Assembly (NCBI GenBank): GCA_964353015.1
Contig: CAYGUA010000001.1
Location: 62,001 to 126,000, forward strand
DNA: 64,000 nt
Reading direction: 5' to 3'
Source: JAMZMI01 sp964353015
Lineage (GTDB): Bacteria > Bacteroidota > Bacteroidia > Cytophagales > Cyclobacteriaceae
Part shown: piece by piece, positions 54,593 through 63,309 of the stretch
How positions within the stretch are numbered: the first letter of the stretch is position 1
Layout: every line of letters begins with the position of its first letter
The notes under the pieces: generated by a model
Told to the model about the DNA's origin: nothing
What the model saw: only the letters and a program-made list of their open reading frames with translations
The model's database searches: none
Program-made: the position numbers and the translations under genes

Positions 54593-56584
54593 ATGAAAAT
54601 CCCCTATCTGTTAACCTTATTGTTGCTATTGACGATGCTGGCCTGTAAGGACCAAACCAAAACCACTTATCAATCCTTTGATGATTATCCCGCTTATGTA
54701 GATGAGAATCTATGGGTGGTTTATAGCTCTGAATCGACGACATTTAAAGTGTGGTCTCCTACTGCTTCTGCCGTAAAACTCAATCTTTATGAGAATGGAA
54801 CAGATGGTCAGGCCATCGATCAAATCCAATTGGAGGCAATCAATGATGCAATTTGGAGCGCAACTATTCTTAAAGATTTAAAAGGAAAATATTACACTTA
54901 TCAGGTAATGATCGATAAGGTTTGGTTAGATGAGACTCCTGGAATTTATGCCAGTGCAGTTGGTGTTAATGGCAAAAGAGCCATGGTCATTGATATGAAT
55001 GAAACCAATCCTGAAGGTTGGGCTGAAGACAAAAGAATGGTGATAAATAAACCAAACGAAGCGATTATCTATGAACTTCATGTGCGTGACATGACCATTC
55101 ATCCAAATGCCGGATCTTCCTTTCCAGGAAAATACATGGGATTGGTTGAAGAAAACACAGTTGGCCCTAAAGGTGTCAGTACGGCCATTGATCATATTAA
55201 AGCATTAGGCATCACCCATGTACATCTTTTACCTTCATACGATCATTATTCCATTGACGAATCCAATCTAGACAGTGCGCAATTCAACTGGGGATATGAT
55301 CCACAAAATTATAATGTGCCTGAAGGTTCATTTTCCAGCAATCCGTATGATGCTGAGGTTAGAATCAAAGAGTTTAAGTCCATGGTAAAAGCTTTTCATG
55401 ACAATGGAATAGGCGTGATTTTGGATGTGGTATACAATCACACTGGACGTACAGATGGCTCAAATTTCAATCTGGAAGTACCCGGTTATTATTACCGTCA
55501 GCGTGAAGATGGCACCTGGTCTGATGCTTCCGCTTGTGGAAATGAAACTTCCTCTGATAGGCCAATGACCAGAAAATTCATCAAAGAATCTGTGCTTCAT
55601 TGGGCTAAAGAATACCATCTAGATGGATTCAGATTTGACCTGATGGGTATCCATGACATCACCACCATGAATGAAATTTCGGAAGAACTGAAAGCGATTG
55701 ATTCTTCGATTTTTGTTTATGGTGAAGGTTGGACTGCCGGAAGTACACCTTTGGCTGTTGGCGAGCAAGCAATTAAGCGAAATACTCATAAAATGCCATT
55801 GATCAGCGCATTTAGTGATGACATCCGAGATGGAATCAAAGGCTCAGTATTTGACGACAAAAGCACAGGATTTGTGAGTGGCGCCACTAACACGGAGGAG
55901 TCCATCAAGTTCGGTATTGTAGGCGCTATCATGCGTGATGATATTGATTATAAAGCAGTGAATTATTCTGATTCGGCATGGACCAATGATCCATGGCAAG
56001 CGATTTCTTATGTTTCTTGTCATGATAATCACACTTTATATGATAAGTTAACTATCTCTAGACCAGAAGCTTCTGCTGAGGATATTAAAGCCATGCACAA
56101 ACTAGCCAATGCAATTGTCCTTACTTCACAGGGAACTCCGTTTCTTCATGCTGGTGTGGAGTTGATGCGAACAAAAGGCGGTGAACACAACAGCTATAAC
56201 AAACCTGATGACATCAATCAAATCGATTGGAACTGGAAAATAGCGAACAATGATGTATTTGAATATTATAAAAATCTCATCGCACTGCGCAAAGCTCATC
56301 CGGCCTTTTTCATGCCAACGGGTGATCAGGTGCGAGAAAATCTTTCATTCGAAAATGGAGAACCTGGTCTTGTTGGTTTTAAAATAAGCAACTCAGCCAA
56401 TGGTGATAGCTGGAAAGAAATTCTGGTTTATTACAATGCCAAAACCCAGGCGACAAATATTGATTTGAATGGCATGTGGCAAATTGCCGTGCAAGGGGAT
56501 CAAATAAATGAGAAGGGATTGGGTGCTGCATCAGGAAATTTAAAAATCCCGGCAATGTCGATGTTTGTTGCTTTTAAGCAATAG
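54593..56584 (+). CDS. pulA: type I pullulanase lipoprotein (GH13)
   Basis: 663 residues. A lipoprotein signal (lipobox LLTMLAC, about residue 18) places it in a membrane, probably facing outward or in the periplasm. A CBM48-like domain (about 45-140) precedes the GH13 catalytic barrel with the type I pullulanase signature FNWGYDPQNYNVPEGS. Catalytic residues are nucleophile Asp349 (GFRFDLMG), acid/base Glu378 (VYGEGW) and Asp478 (SCHDNHT). It cleaves alpha-1,6 bonds in pullulan, glycogen or branched starch. The C-terminal beta domain ends after the barrel at about residue 560. A strong terminator follows. Confidence 0.92.
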   Translation: MKIPYLLTLLLLLTMLACKDQTKTTYQSFDDYPAYVDENLWVVYSSESTTFKVWSPTASAVKLNLYENGTDGQAIDQIQLEAINDAIWSATILKDLKGKYYTYQVMIDKVWLDETPGIYASAVGVNGKRAMVIDMNETNPEGWAEDKRMVINKPNEAIIYELHVRDMTIHPNAGSSFPGKYMGLVEENTVGPKGVSTAIDHIKALGITHVHLLPSYDHYSIDESNLDSAQFNWGYDPQNYNVPEGSFSSNPYDAEVRIKEFKSMVKAFHDNGIGVILDVVYNHTGRTDGSNFNLEVPGYYYRQREDGTWSDASACGNETSSDRPMTRKFIKESVLHWAKEYHLDGFRFDLMGIHDITTMNEISEELKAIDSSIFVYGEGWTAGSTPLAVGEQAIKRNTHKMPLISAFSDDIRDGIKGSVFDDKSTGFVSGATNTEESIKFGIVGAIMRDDIDYKAVNYSDSAWTNDPWQAISYVSCHDNHTLYDKLTISRPEASAEDIKAMHKLANAIVLTSQGTPFLHAGVELMRTKGGEHNSYNKPDDINQIDWNWKIANNDVFEYYKNLIALRKAHPAFFMPTGDQVRENLSFENGEPGLVGFKISNSANGDSWKEILVYYNAKTQATNIDLNGMWQIAVQGDQINEKGLGAASGNLKIPAMSMFVAFKQ

Positions 56585-56606
56585 AGGACACTATTGCATA
56601 AGCACA

Positions 56607-56639
56607 AAAAAGCTCAGGTCTATCTGACCTGAGCTTTTT
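56607..56639. terminator. bidirectional terminator between pulA and uxuA
   Basis: A 14-bp perfect stem (56607-56620 with 56626-56639), core GCTCAGGTC, loop TATCT, with A- and T-runs outside. It lies between the convergent pullulanase and mannonate dehydratase genes and can serve both. Confidence 0.87.
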
Positions 56640-56658
56640 GCATTATAGCTGGTTGTTG

Positions 56659-57846
56659 TTATTTTTCGGATCTCCTGATTCCTAGTTCTAATCCTCTTAA
56701 CTCAGCAAGACCCCTTAATCTTCCAATAGCCGAATATCCTGGATTCGTTTTTTTAGTCAAATCATCCAGCATCTGATGACCATGATCAGGACGCATTGGC
56801 ATGCGAAGATCCACTCTTCCGGCTTCTCTCCTTTTGTTTTGCTCAGCTACCAATGCCTTCATCACAGCATACATATCAACATCCCCATTGAGATGATCTG
56901 CTTCATGGAAGTTGCCGGCAGCATCGCGTTTTGTTGCTCTCAAATGGATGAAATTAATTCTATGTCCAAGTCTGGAGGCCATACCAGCAAGATCATTATC
57001 CGCTCGTACACCATAGCTTCCTGTGCAGAAACAAAGCCCATTGTATTTACTATCCACAGCTTCAATTAGCTGTATCGCATCTTTTTCTGTACTCACCACG
57101 CGTGGCAATCCCAGAATCGGAAATGGAGGATCATCAGGATGAATCGCCATCAATACACCAACCTCTTCTGCAACCGGGATGATTTGTTTTAAGAAATCAT
57201 AAAGATTGTTCCGAAGCTCTGTATCTCCTATTTGATTGTAAGTGTCTAATACGGTCTGAAACTGATCGAGCGTGTAACCTTCCTCTGCTCCAGGCAATCC
57301 AGCAATGATATTTTTGATTAACAAGTCTTGCTCTGGGTTACTCATCTTTTTCAATGCAGTCTCTGAAGATGCAATTTCTTCCGCCGAATAAAGCGCTTCA
57401 GCTCCAGGTCTTTTCAATAAAAACAATTCAAACGCACCAAATTGTGCCTTATCAAACCTTAAGGCCTTGGAACCGTCAGGCATTTCAAATGCAAGATCGG
57501 TTCTGGTCCAATCGAGCACTGGCATGAAGTTGTAGCACACAATATCTATCCCGCACTGACCCAGATTTCGAATACTTTGTTTGTAGTTTTCAATGTATTG
57601 GATGTAATCCCCGCTACGCTTTTTGATATCCTCATGTACGGGAATACTTTCCACCACAGACCAGGTGAGTCCTGAAGCTTCGATTTCAGCCTTTCTTTTG
57701 CTGATTTCCTCTACAGTCCATACTTTACCATTCGGTATGTGATGCAAGGCTGTAACTATTCCGGTGGCACCAGCCATCTTGATATGCGAAAGCGGAATGA
57801 GGTCCTTTGGGCCATACCATCTCCATGTTTGCTCTAAACCTGTCAT
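56659..57846 (-). CDS. uxuA: mannonate dehydratase UxuA
   Basis: 395 residues, the usual UxuA length. The start MTGLEQTWRWYGPKDLI with the family's Trp-Arg-Trp-Tyr-Gly is typical, as are CYNFMPVLDWTRTDL, MAIHPDDPPFPILGLPR and the C-terminal MRPDHGH. The His, Cys and Asp residues in these motifs bind the active-site metal (Mn2+ or Fe2+). It turns D-mannonate into 2-keto-3-deoxy-D-gluconate in hexuronate breakdown. The SDR oxidoreductase gene ends 27 bases upstream, so both steps of mannonate formation and dehydration are encoded together. Confidence 0.96.
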   Translation of the reverse strand: MTGLEQTWRWYGPKDLIPLSHIKMAGATGIVTALHHIPNGKVWTVEEISKRKAEIEASGLTWSVVESIPVHEDIKKRSGDYIQYIENYKQSIRNLGQCGIDIVCYNFMPVLDWTRTDLAFEMPDGSKALRFDKAQFGAFELFLLKRPGAEALYSAEEIASSETALKKMSNPEQDLLIKNIIAGLPGAEEGYTLDQFQTVLDTYNQIGDTELRNNLYDFLKQIIPVAEEVGVLMAIHPDDPPFPILGLPRVVSTEKDAIQLIEAVDSKYNGLCFCTGSYGVRADNDLAGMASRLGHRINFIHLRATKRDAAGNFHEADHLNGDVDMYAVMKALVAEQNKRREAGRVDLRMPMRPDHGHQMLDDLTKKTNPGYSAIGRLRGLAELRGLELGIRRSEK

Positions 57847-57872
57847 TGTATTAATATCTTATTTTTCAAATT

Positions 57873-58715
57873 TTATACGCCACTATAAGCACTGAATCCA
57901 CCATCAATTGGGATAACTACACCCGTTACAAAAGCTGAAGCAGGATCGCAAAGCCACAATAAGGTGCTATTCAGATCTTCTGACTTTCCAAATCTTCCCA
58001 TAGGTGTTTGGGAAATGATTTGATTGCCTCTTGACGTCAAACTACCATCAGGATTGGTAAGCAATGCGCGGTTTTGATCGGTAAGGAAAAAACCTGGCGC
58101 AAGTGCATTTACCCTAATTCCAACTTTAGAAAAATGAACTGCCAGCCATTGAGTGAAATTGCTCACCGCTGCTTTGGCTCCACTATACGCCGGAATTTTA
58201 GTCAATGGGGTAAATGCATTCATAGATGAAATATTGATGATACAAGCATCTTTTTTCCCAATCATTCCCCTGCTGAAAATTTGAGTTGGCAACAATGTGC
58301 CAATGAAATTGAGATTAAATACAAACTCAATACCTCCAGCATCAAGATCAAAAAATGTTGTCAAAGAATCATCTGATAGATGTTCTTCCAATAAAAATTC
58401 TTTTGTCGTTGTTCCTTTTGGGTGGTTACCTCCTGCTCCATTGATGAGAATGTCCGTAGCTCCTAGTTTGTTTGTGACTATTTCGTGAGCCGCAATTAGT
58501 GAAGCTTTTTCTAATACATTGGCAGCCACACCGATGGCAGTACCACCTTCCTGAACTATGCTTTCAGCGACTTTGTCAGCTGCATCTTGCCTAAGATCGA
58601 GAATAGCTACTTTGGCTCCAAGAGCTGCGAATGTCCTGGCCATCTCCGCACACAGTACACCACCACCACCTGTTACGGTCACTACTTTCCCATTATAATT
58701 TGATTGATTCGACAT
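57873..58715 (-). CDS. SDR-family D-mannonate oxidoreductase (UxuB-like)
   Basis: 280 residues, a Rossmann-fold short-chain dehydrogenase. The cofactor loop is VTGGGGVLCAEMARTFA, with a Cys where many SDRs have Gly; this variant is common in mannonate/fructuronate-type SDRs. The active site shows NISSMNAFTPL and YSGAKAA (Tyr-x3-Lys). Placed upstream of uxuA, it most likely reduces D-fructuronate to D-mannonate with NAD(P)H, replacing the unrelated classical UxuB. A perfect palindrome lies about 76-103 bp upstream of its start. Confidence 0.88.
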   Translation of the reverse strand: MSNQSNYNGKVVTVTGGGGVLCAEMARTFAALGAKVAILDLRQDAADKVAESIVQEGGTAIGVAANVLEKASLIAAHEIVTNKLGATDILINGAGGNHPKGTTTKEFLLEEHLSDDSLTTFFDLDAGGIEFVFNLNFIGTLLPTQIFSRGMIGKKDACIINISSMNAFTPLTKIPAYSGAKAAVSNFTQWLAVHFSKVGIRVNALAPGFFLTDQNRALLTNPDGSLTSRGNQIISQTPMGRFGKSEDLNSTLLWLCDPASAFVTGVVIPIDGGFSAYSGV

Positions 58716-58791
58716 ATTTGAATAATGTTTTTTCGTTTTGAATTGCTGAAAAATGCTGTGTTCTCATAGCGATAAGAAACAGCTTCATATT

Positions 58792-58818
58792 TAAACTGTG
58801 TTAAATATACACAGTTTA
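58792..58818. promoter_or_regulatory. 27-bp palindromic operator before the mannonate operon
   Basis: TAAACTGTGT and ACACAGTTTA form a perfect 10-bp inverted repeat with a 7-base spacer, located 77 bp upstream of the oxidoreductase start. Such a site fits a dimeric repressor of hexuronate metabolism (GntR or LacI type). No such regulator is encoded in the window. Confidence 0.55.
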
Positions 58819-58839
58819 GCAAATATGCATTTTATTTCT

Positions 58840-58891
58840 GATAATTAATTAATGTTTTAATGCAGGGTACCGAAATCTTTAATTAATTATC
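58840..58891. repeat. 13-bp perfect inverted repeat in the uxu/RDD intergenic region
   Basis: GATAATTAATTAA (58840-58852) is perfectly complementary to TTAATTAATTATC (58879-58891) across a 26-base spacer. It is very AT-rich and has no T-run, so it is no ordinary terminator. The arms may be two binding sites for one regulator, or form a cruciform. A 26-codon frame that begins at 58896 is probably not a gene. Confidence 0.45.
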
Positions 58892-58961
58892 AAATATGGA
58901 AATAGACCATAAAGAAGATATCAAGTCCGTACTATTAGAAATGCGATTTAAAATTTTCAGA

Positions 58962-59660
58962 TCAGCTTATAGCTAGATATTCGTAATCAGCGATCAACGT
59001 ATGTAGAAACTTGACAGGTGGCATGTTTGTAGTTATGGAAAGCATGTTGCAAAGTTTGGCTGCTAATTCGTCCACGCCATCTCCATTAAAGCCATCTCTG
59101 CGCATAACCAACGCCTTTTTCATCAAGTCTATTTGAGTATCAGTTAAGCGCCTTACCTGTGGAAACTGAACTTCATGATTTTCCTTTTTCACAGATTGAA
59201 CATCTGCCAAGGTAACTCGGGATTGTACCTTAACGATAGTCGTACCTGCAGCCAAATCACCCAATCTTTGTCCATTTTTAGTGATGATAATAGAGACAAT
59301 TGCGACCGCACCATAAAGAAGAATATCCAGCGGTCGGAGGATCCATCTGAGTAGATAATTTACAAACTCAGGCGAGCCACCATTAAGCTTTACCACTTTA
59401 ATATTTCGAGATCTTTTACCCGGTGATTGTCCGTTACCAAAAGTTTCAAAAAGGAGGCTGTAAAACATAATAGGCAACATCACTATAAAGATCCAGTACT
59501 CCTCACCAGTTCCCTGAGATAATATCCCACTCATGATGGCAGCCATAAACATATATGCTCCCATAATCAATGCATCAATCAGGAAAGCAACAATCCGATC
59601 CCCCAAACTTGCTAGCTCAAGTTGAAGTTCTATATTTTGATTCGTAATAAATTTTGTCAT
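58962..59660 (-). CDS. RDD-family membrane protein
   Basis: 232 residues. The RDD domain spans about residues 10-150: an Arg in LGDRIVAFLIDALIMGAY, then Asp in the membrane segment, and a later RNIKVVKLNGGSPEFVNYLL / LRPLDILL pattern. Membrane helices lie near 20-45, 55-75 and 110-135. The C-terminal 80 residues are soluble. RDD proteins are thought to act as transporters or exchangers; most are unknown. It is divergent from the SpoIIM-like gene 45 bp away, and RDD with SpoIIM is a recurring pair in Bacteroidota. Confidence 0.9.
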   Translation of the reverse strand: MTKFITNQNIELQLELASLGDRIVAFLIDALIMGAYMFMAAIMSGILSQGTGEEYWIFIVMLPIMFYSLLFETFGNGQSPGKRSRNIKVVKLNGGSPEFVNYLLRWILRPLDILLYGAVAIVSIIITKNGQRLGDLAAGTTIVKVQSRVTLADVQSVKKENHEVQFPQVRRLTDTQIDLMKKALVMRRDGFNGDGVDELAAKLCNMLSITTNMPPVKFLHTLIADYEYLAIS

Positions 59661-59704
59661 AATGGTTAGGCTGCATATTTTACATGCTGATAAGCTAAAA
59701 TAAG

Positions 59705-60685
59705 ATGAGGCAGGCAGTATTTGTCAATCAAAATGAAAAAAAATGGAAAGAGTATGACGATGCTTTAAATAATCTGTCCAATCTGCCTGCCGATAAGGTG
59801 ACTGAAATATATGTGCATCTGACGGAAGATGTTGCCTATGCCAAATCAAAATATCCGAATTCACAGGTTTATGCCTTCCTTCGTGAGCTGACATTAAAAG
59901 CCCACCACCATATTTATCGCAACAAGCCTGAGAGTAAAAACAGGCTGATCACCTTTTGGACAGACGAATTGCCTCAAGTCCTTAAAGCCAATCAGCGCAA
60001 CCTTATTTATTCCTTCATCATTACAGCAATCGGCGTTTGTTTGGGCGCTTTATCAGCTTCGAATGATGCTGAATTTGCACGATTGATACTTGGTGATGGA
60101 TATGTGAACATGACATATGACAATATTGAAAATGGCGATCCGATGGCCGTTTATAAGGGTTCGTCTGAGGCCGACATGTTTTTTGCGATTACCATCAACA
60201 ATATCCGTGTTTCATTTATGGCATTTTGCTTTGGACTTATAGCTTCTGTCGGCACAGCATATATCCTGTTTCAAAATGGCATTATGCTAGGCGTATTTCA
60301 TTGGCTCTTTTTTTCGAAGGGTTTATTTGATGAAACCATTTTGACGATTTGGATCCATGGAACATTGGAGATTTCAGCAATAATTATAGCCGGTGCGGCT
60401 GGTTTGGCAATGGGCAATAGCCTATTGTTTCCCGGAAACTATCCAAGATTGTATTCCTTCAAGCAAGGCGCCAAGCGGGGATTGAAAATTGTGTTAAGTC
60501 TTGTTCCGTTTTTTATTGTTGCTGGTTTTTTGGAGTCTGTTGTGACCAGAAAAACAGATTGGCCACTTGCAATCAAACTTGTGATCATCAGCATTTCATT
60601 ACTCATTGTTATCACTTATCTTTTCATACTACCTAATCTAAAAACCAATGGCTCAGGAAAACATAGAGTTTTACAAAATCCGTGA
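59705..60685 (+). CDS. stage II sporulation protein M (SpoIIM)-like membrane protein
   Basis: 326 residues. A soluble N-terminal domain (about 1-95, EKKWKEYDDALNNLSNLPAD) precedes four to five membrane helices. The family motif is around FFAITINNIRVSFMAFCFGL and then IWIHGTLEISAIIIAGAAGL (about 160-235), containing the HGxxE residues conserved in SpoIIM-like proteins. In non-sporulating bacteria these proteins are encoded with RDD, DUF4129 and MoxR genes and probably act in envelope work. The next gene's start overlaps its end by 38 bases. Confidence 0.9.
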   Translation: MRQAVFVNQNEKKWKEYDDALNNLSNLPADKVTEIYVHLTEDVAYAKSKYPNSQVYAFLRELTLKAHHHIYRNKPESKNRLITFWTDELPQVLKANQRNLIYSFIITAIGVCLGALSASNDAEFARLILGDGYVNMTYDNIENGDPMAVYKGSSEADMFFAITINNIRVSFMAFCFGLIASVGTAYILFQNGIMLGVFHWLFFSKGLFDETILTIWIHGTLEISAIIIAGAAGLAMGNSLLFPGNYPRLYSFKQGAKRGLKIVLSLVPFFIVAGFLESVVTRKTDWPLAIKLVIISISLLIVITYLFILPNLKTNGSGKHRVLQNP

Positions 60686-61529
60686 TTTTGGGGAAAAATT
60701 CAATGCTACGATAGATTTTATCAGGTATAACTTTAAAATGCTTATCAAAATCGAATTGCTGATAGCAGCCCCAATGGGGTTGGTTGTAGCGATATTCATG
60801 TCGAACATGTTTAAATCAATGTTCTCCATGGCTCAAAATCCAGATATGAATGACGTTGAGGCCATTGGGTTTTTAGGCACATTGGGACTCAACTATATCT
60901 TGATCTTGCTACTATCCTTGCTTGCAGGAAGTTTGAGCCTTGCCGGAGTGATGGGTTTTATGCGGCTCAGGATGAACCCTGAAGCGACCATTTCACTTTC
61001 AGATGTTGCGAGTCAGGCCTTTAAAAAACTCGGGGGATTGATGTTATTGATCGTTCTGGTATATAGTATCAGTTTGGTTGGGTTTGTTTTTCTATTGCTT
61101 CCTGGGATTTATCTGTTCGTGGTTTTATCGTTGGCTATTCCCTCCTATCTTTTCGAAGATATTAGCATTGGTGAGGCCATATCCAAGCCTTTCAGACTAA
61201 TAAAAGAAAAATGGTGGAGCACATTTGGTCTGCTAGTTATCGCTCAGATGATTGCTACTATTTCCAGCTATGTATTTGCGATTCCTTTCTATGCTCTGAT
61301 TTTTGGAGAAATGATTACAGTAATGGATACCAACCCGGATCCGGAAGATATAATGAACATATATACAGGATGGAAATCTGCAGCCAGTATGGGCGTCATG
61401 TTAATTGGCGCATTTATTACGTATATGGTTCCGATCATCGCATTGTCGTTCCAGTATTTCAATTTGCGTGAGCGTATAGAGGCAACCGGGTTGAAAAGTC
61501 AAATTGATAACTTCGAAAATATTGGCTAA
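60648..61529 (+). CDS. multi-pass membrane protein of the SpoIIM/DUF4129 cluster
   Basis: 293 residues with six hydrophobic segments (about 33-52, 70-98, 125-165, 190-215, 243-265 and more weakly between). The Gly/Leu-rich pattern with FVFLLLPGIYLFVVLSLAIP resembles DUF975/DUF4013-like membrane proteins, but a firm family match is not possible by eye. It overlaps both neighbours (38 bases upstream, 26 bases downstream), so it must be part of the same operon. Function is unknown. Confidence 0.8.
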   Translation: MAQENIEFYKIRDFGEKFNATIDFIRYNFKMLIKIELLIAAPMGLVVAIFMSNMFKSMFSMAQNPDMNDVEAIGFLGTLGLNYILILLLSLLAGSLSLAGVMGFMRLRMNPEATISLSDVASQAFKKLGGLMLLIVLVYSISLVGFVFLLLPGIYLFVVLSLAIPSYLFEDISIGEAISKPFRLIKEKWWSTFGLLVIAQMIATISSYVFAIPFYALIFGEMITVMDTNPDPEDIMNIYTGWKSAASMGVMLIGAFITYMVPIIALSFQYFNLRERIEATGLKSQIDNFENIG

Positions 61530-62193
61530 AAATCTCATCATCATTCTCCTATTGGTAGCAAGTTGTACAATAGGGTTTGCGCGGCAAGAAATGATGGACT
61601 CTCGAAAGTTCAACGAGGATGCACTGCAAGAATATCGCGCAAGTTCTGATTTCAATTATGCAAATGAATATGTTGATAGTGGTAGTTTTCTACAGTCCTT
61701 ATTCTATTGGTTGAGGTACGCGATTTCGGATTTCCTCAATTTCAGTGCAAATGCTTCATTAGGTATCAACTTATTCAGGATCATCATCATTGCCATATTA
61801 ATTTTTGGGATTGTAATGATCGTAAAACTCAAATTTGGAGGATTGATTACGTCGGACTCAATGTTTAAAAGCCAATTGAATATGGCCGTCCACACCTCAG
61901 AGTCAGTGGATTATGCCACACTTTTTGATGACAGTCAGGCGCAAAATGATCTAAAGTTGAGCATCAGATATCTCTACTTACTTGCCATTCAGAACTTACA
62001 TAAACAAGGGAAAATCAAATTGTCTATCTGGAAAACGACAATCGATTATTTATACGAACTGCCAGAACGGGATAAGGTGCATTTTTCAAAGTTGACTTCA
62101 TTGTTTGAAGCGACCTGGTACGGCGATCATGAACCAAATCAAGACGAATTTGAAACAGTTTTCTCTCACGCTAAACAATTGAATCTTGCGTAA
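61504..62193 (+). CDS. DUF4129 domain protein
   Basis: 229 residues. There is no ATG; TTG at 61504 or 61522 is the likely start, and either gives a signal segment (NLIIILLLVASCTIGF). One membrane helix (about 90-110) follows, then the cytoplasmic DUF4129 domain (about 140-228) with the conserved LKLSIRYLYLLAIQNLHKQG and the Trp-Tyr-Gly segment FEATWYGDHEP. DUF4129 proteins sit next to MoxR/DUF58 systems. The next gene begins 8 bases before its stop. Confidence 0.85.
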   Translation: MITSKILAKNLIIILLLVASCTIGFARQEMMDSRKFNEDALQEYRASSDFNYANEYVDSGSFLQSLFYWLRYAISDFLNFSANASLGINLFRIIIIAILIFGIVMIVKLKFGGLITSDSMFKSQLNMAVHTSESVDYATLFDDSQAQNDLKLSIRYLYLLAIQNLHKQGKIKLSIWKTTIDYLYELPERDKVHFSKLTSLFEATWYGDHEPNQDEFETVFSHAKQLNLA

Positions 62194-63307
62194 AGAAGGC
62201 TGGTTATACGTATTACTGGGATTTACATTTTTCCTTTATATCGGTGTAGAGTATTACTCACCCAAGCCTCTAGATTGGACTGTGACATTCCATGCAAAAG
62301 ACAAGAATCCCTACGGCGGTTATATTCTTAATGAGAGATTGCAGGATTTTTTTGATGAATCAGAAAAATCCAATCTTAGTCTATATGAACTCAAAGATTC
62401 CACTGCCCAATTGTTGATACTTTCGGAATATTTTGAGTTGGACGAATTGGATATGAAGGTTTTGCTCAATAAAGTCGCCGAAGGTCAATCCGCCATTATT
62501 GCTTCACATCATTTCTCAAAGCAATTGATGGATACGCTGGAGATCTCGTCAGACATATTTCCATTTAAGCAGATTTCAGCCGATACGCTGAAATTAAGGA
62601 TGAAAAATCAATTTGTTGATTATGAGTCGAAATTCTTCAGATCTTCTTTTGGTGCCATTGATACTACATGGCAGATCCATGCAAGCTTATCGGATCCTGT
62701 TTTGATCAGTAAACAATGGGGAAAAGGGAATTTGATATTGTGTACCATGCCGCTATTGTTTACCAATTATGGAATTGTGAGCAACGAACATTTTACGGAA
62801 TATACCTTGAATTTACTGAGCACAGATAAAATACATCTGACGCAGTTCTATCAAATGGGCAAGGTTCAAAACAGCTCACCTTTTAGATACATTCTCACTC
62901 AAGAATCCTTGCGATGGGCCCTTTATCTGAGCATATTTTTGATATTGATATTCCTAATTGTGGGCAGCCAAAGAAAACAAAAATCAATACCTGTTATTCC
63001 TTCTTTGGAAAACACTACTGTGAGTTTTATCAAAACTATGGGTGCCCTATTTTATCGTGAACGCAACTTCAAACTTGCTGCTGACAAACTAATCATTTCA
63101 TTCTTCTCTGATCTTCAAAAACGCTATTTTTTACGACCAGATTTCAGCGAAACCTATTACGCCTTCATTGCCAGCAAGACCGCAACTGATCGCTCATTGG
63201 TCATTAAAATCTTTGAACGCTTACAAAACATTCAGCAAATTAAAGTGATAGATGAATCAGCTTTAAAGCAATTATACAAAGACCTTAACACATTCAATTT
63301 CAAATAG
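62186..63307 (+). CDS. DUF4350 domain protein
   Basis: 373 residues from a TTG start at 62186, overlapping the previous stop by 8 bases. An N-terminal helix (GWLYVLLGFTFFLYIGVEYY) anchors it; the DUF4350-type core follows (KNPYGGYILNERLQDFFDES, LLILSEYFELDELD). A second membrane helix (about 245-265, ALYLSIFLILIFLIVG) precedes a cytoplasmic tail with AFIASKTATDRSL. It belongs to the conserved SpoIIM-DUF4129-DUF4350-MoxR cluster. The biochemical role is unknown. The MoxR gene starts 3 bases after the stop. Confidence 0.88.
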   Translation: MRKEGWLYVLLGFTFFLYIGVEYYSPKPLDWTVTFHAKDKNPYGGYILNERLQDFFDESEKSNLSLYELKDSTAQLLILSEYFELDELDMKVLLNKVAEGQSAIIASHHFSKQLMDTLEISSDIFPFKQISADTLKLRMKNQFVDYESKFFRSSFGAIDTTWQIHASLSDPVLISKQWGKGNLILCTMPLLFTNYGIVSNEHFTEYTLNLLSTDKIHLTQFYQMGKVQNSSPFRYILTQESLRWALYLSIFLILIFLIVGSQRKQKSIPVIPSLENTTVSFIKTMGALFYRERNFKLAADKLIISFFSDLQKRYFLRPDFSETYYAFIASKTATDRSLVIKIFERLQNIQQIKVIDESALKQLYKDLNTFNFK

Positions 63308-63309
63308 AT

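Noticed and set aside
58896..58976. 26-codon frame MEIDHKEDIKSVLLEM...
   Set aside because: Too short and it overlaps the end of the RDD gene; no known family, although its position after the inverted repeat is suggestive.
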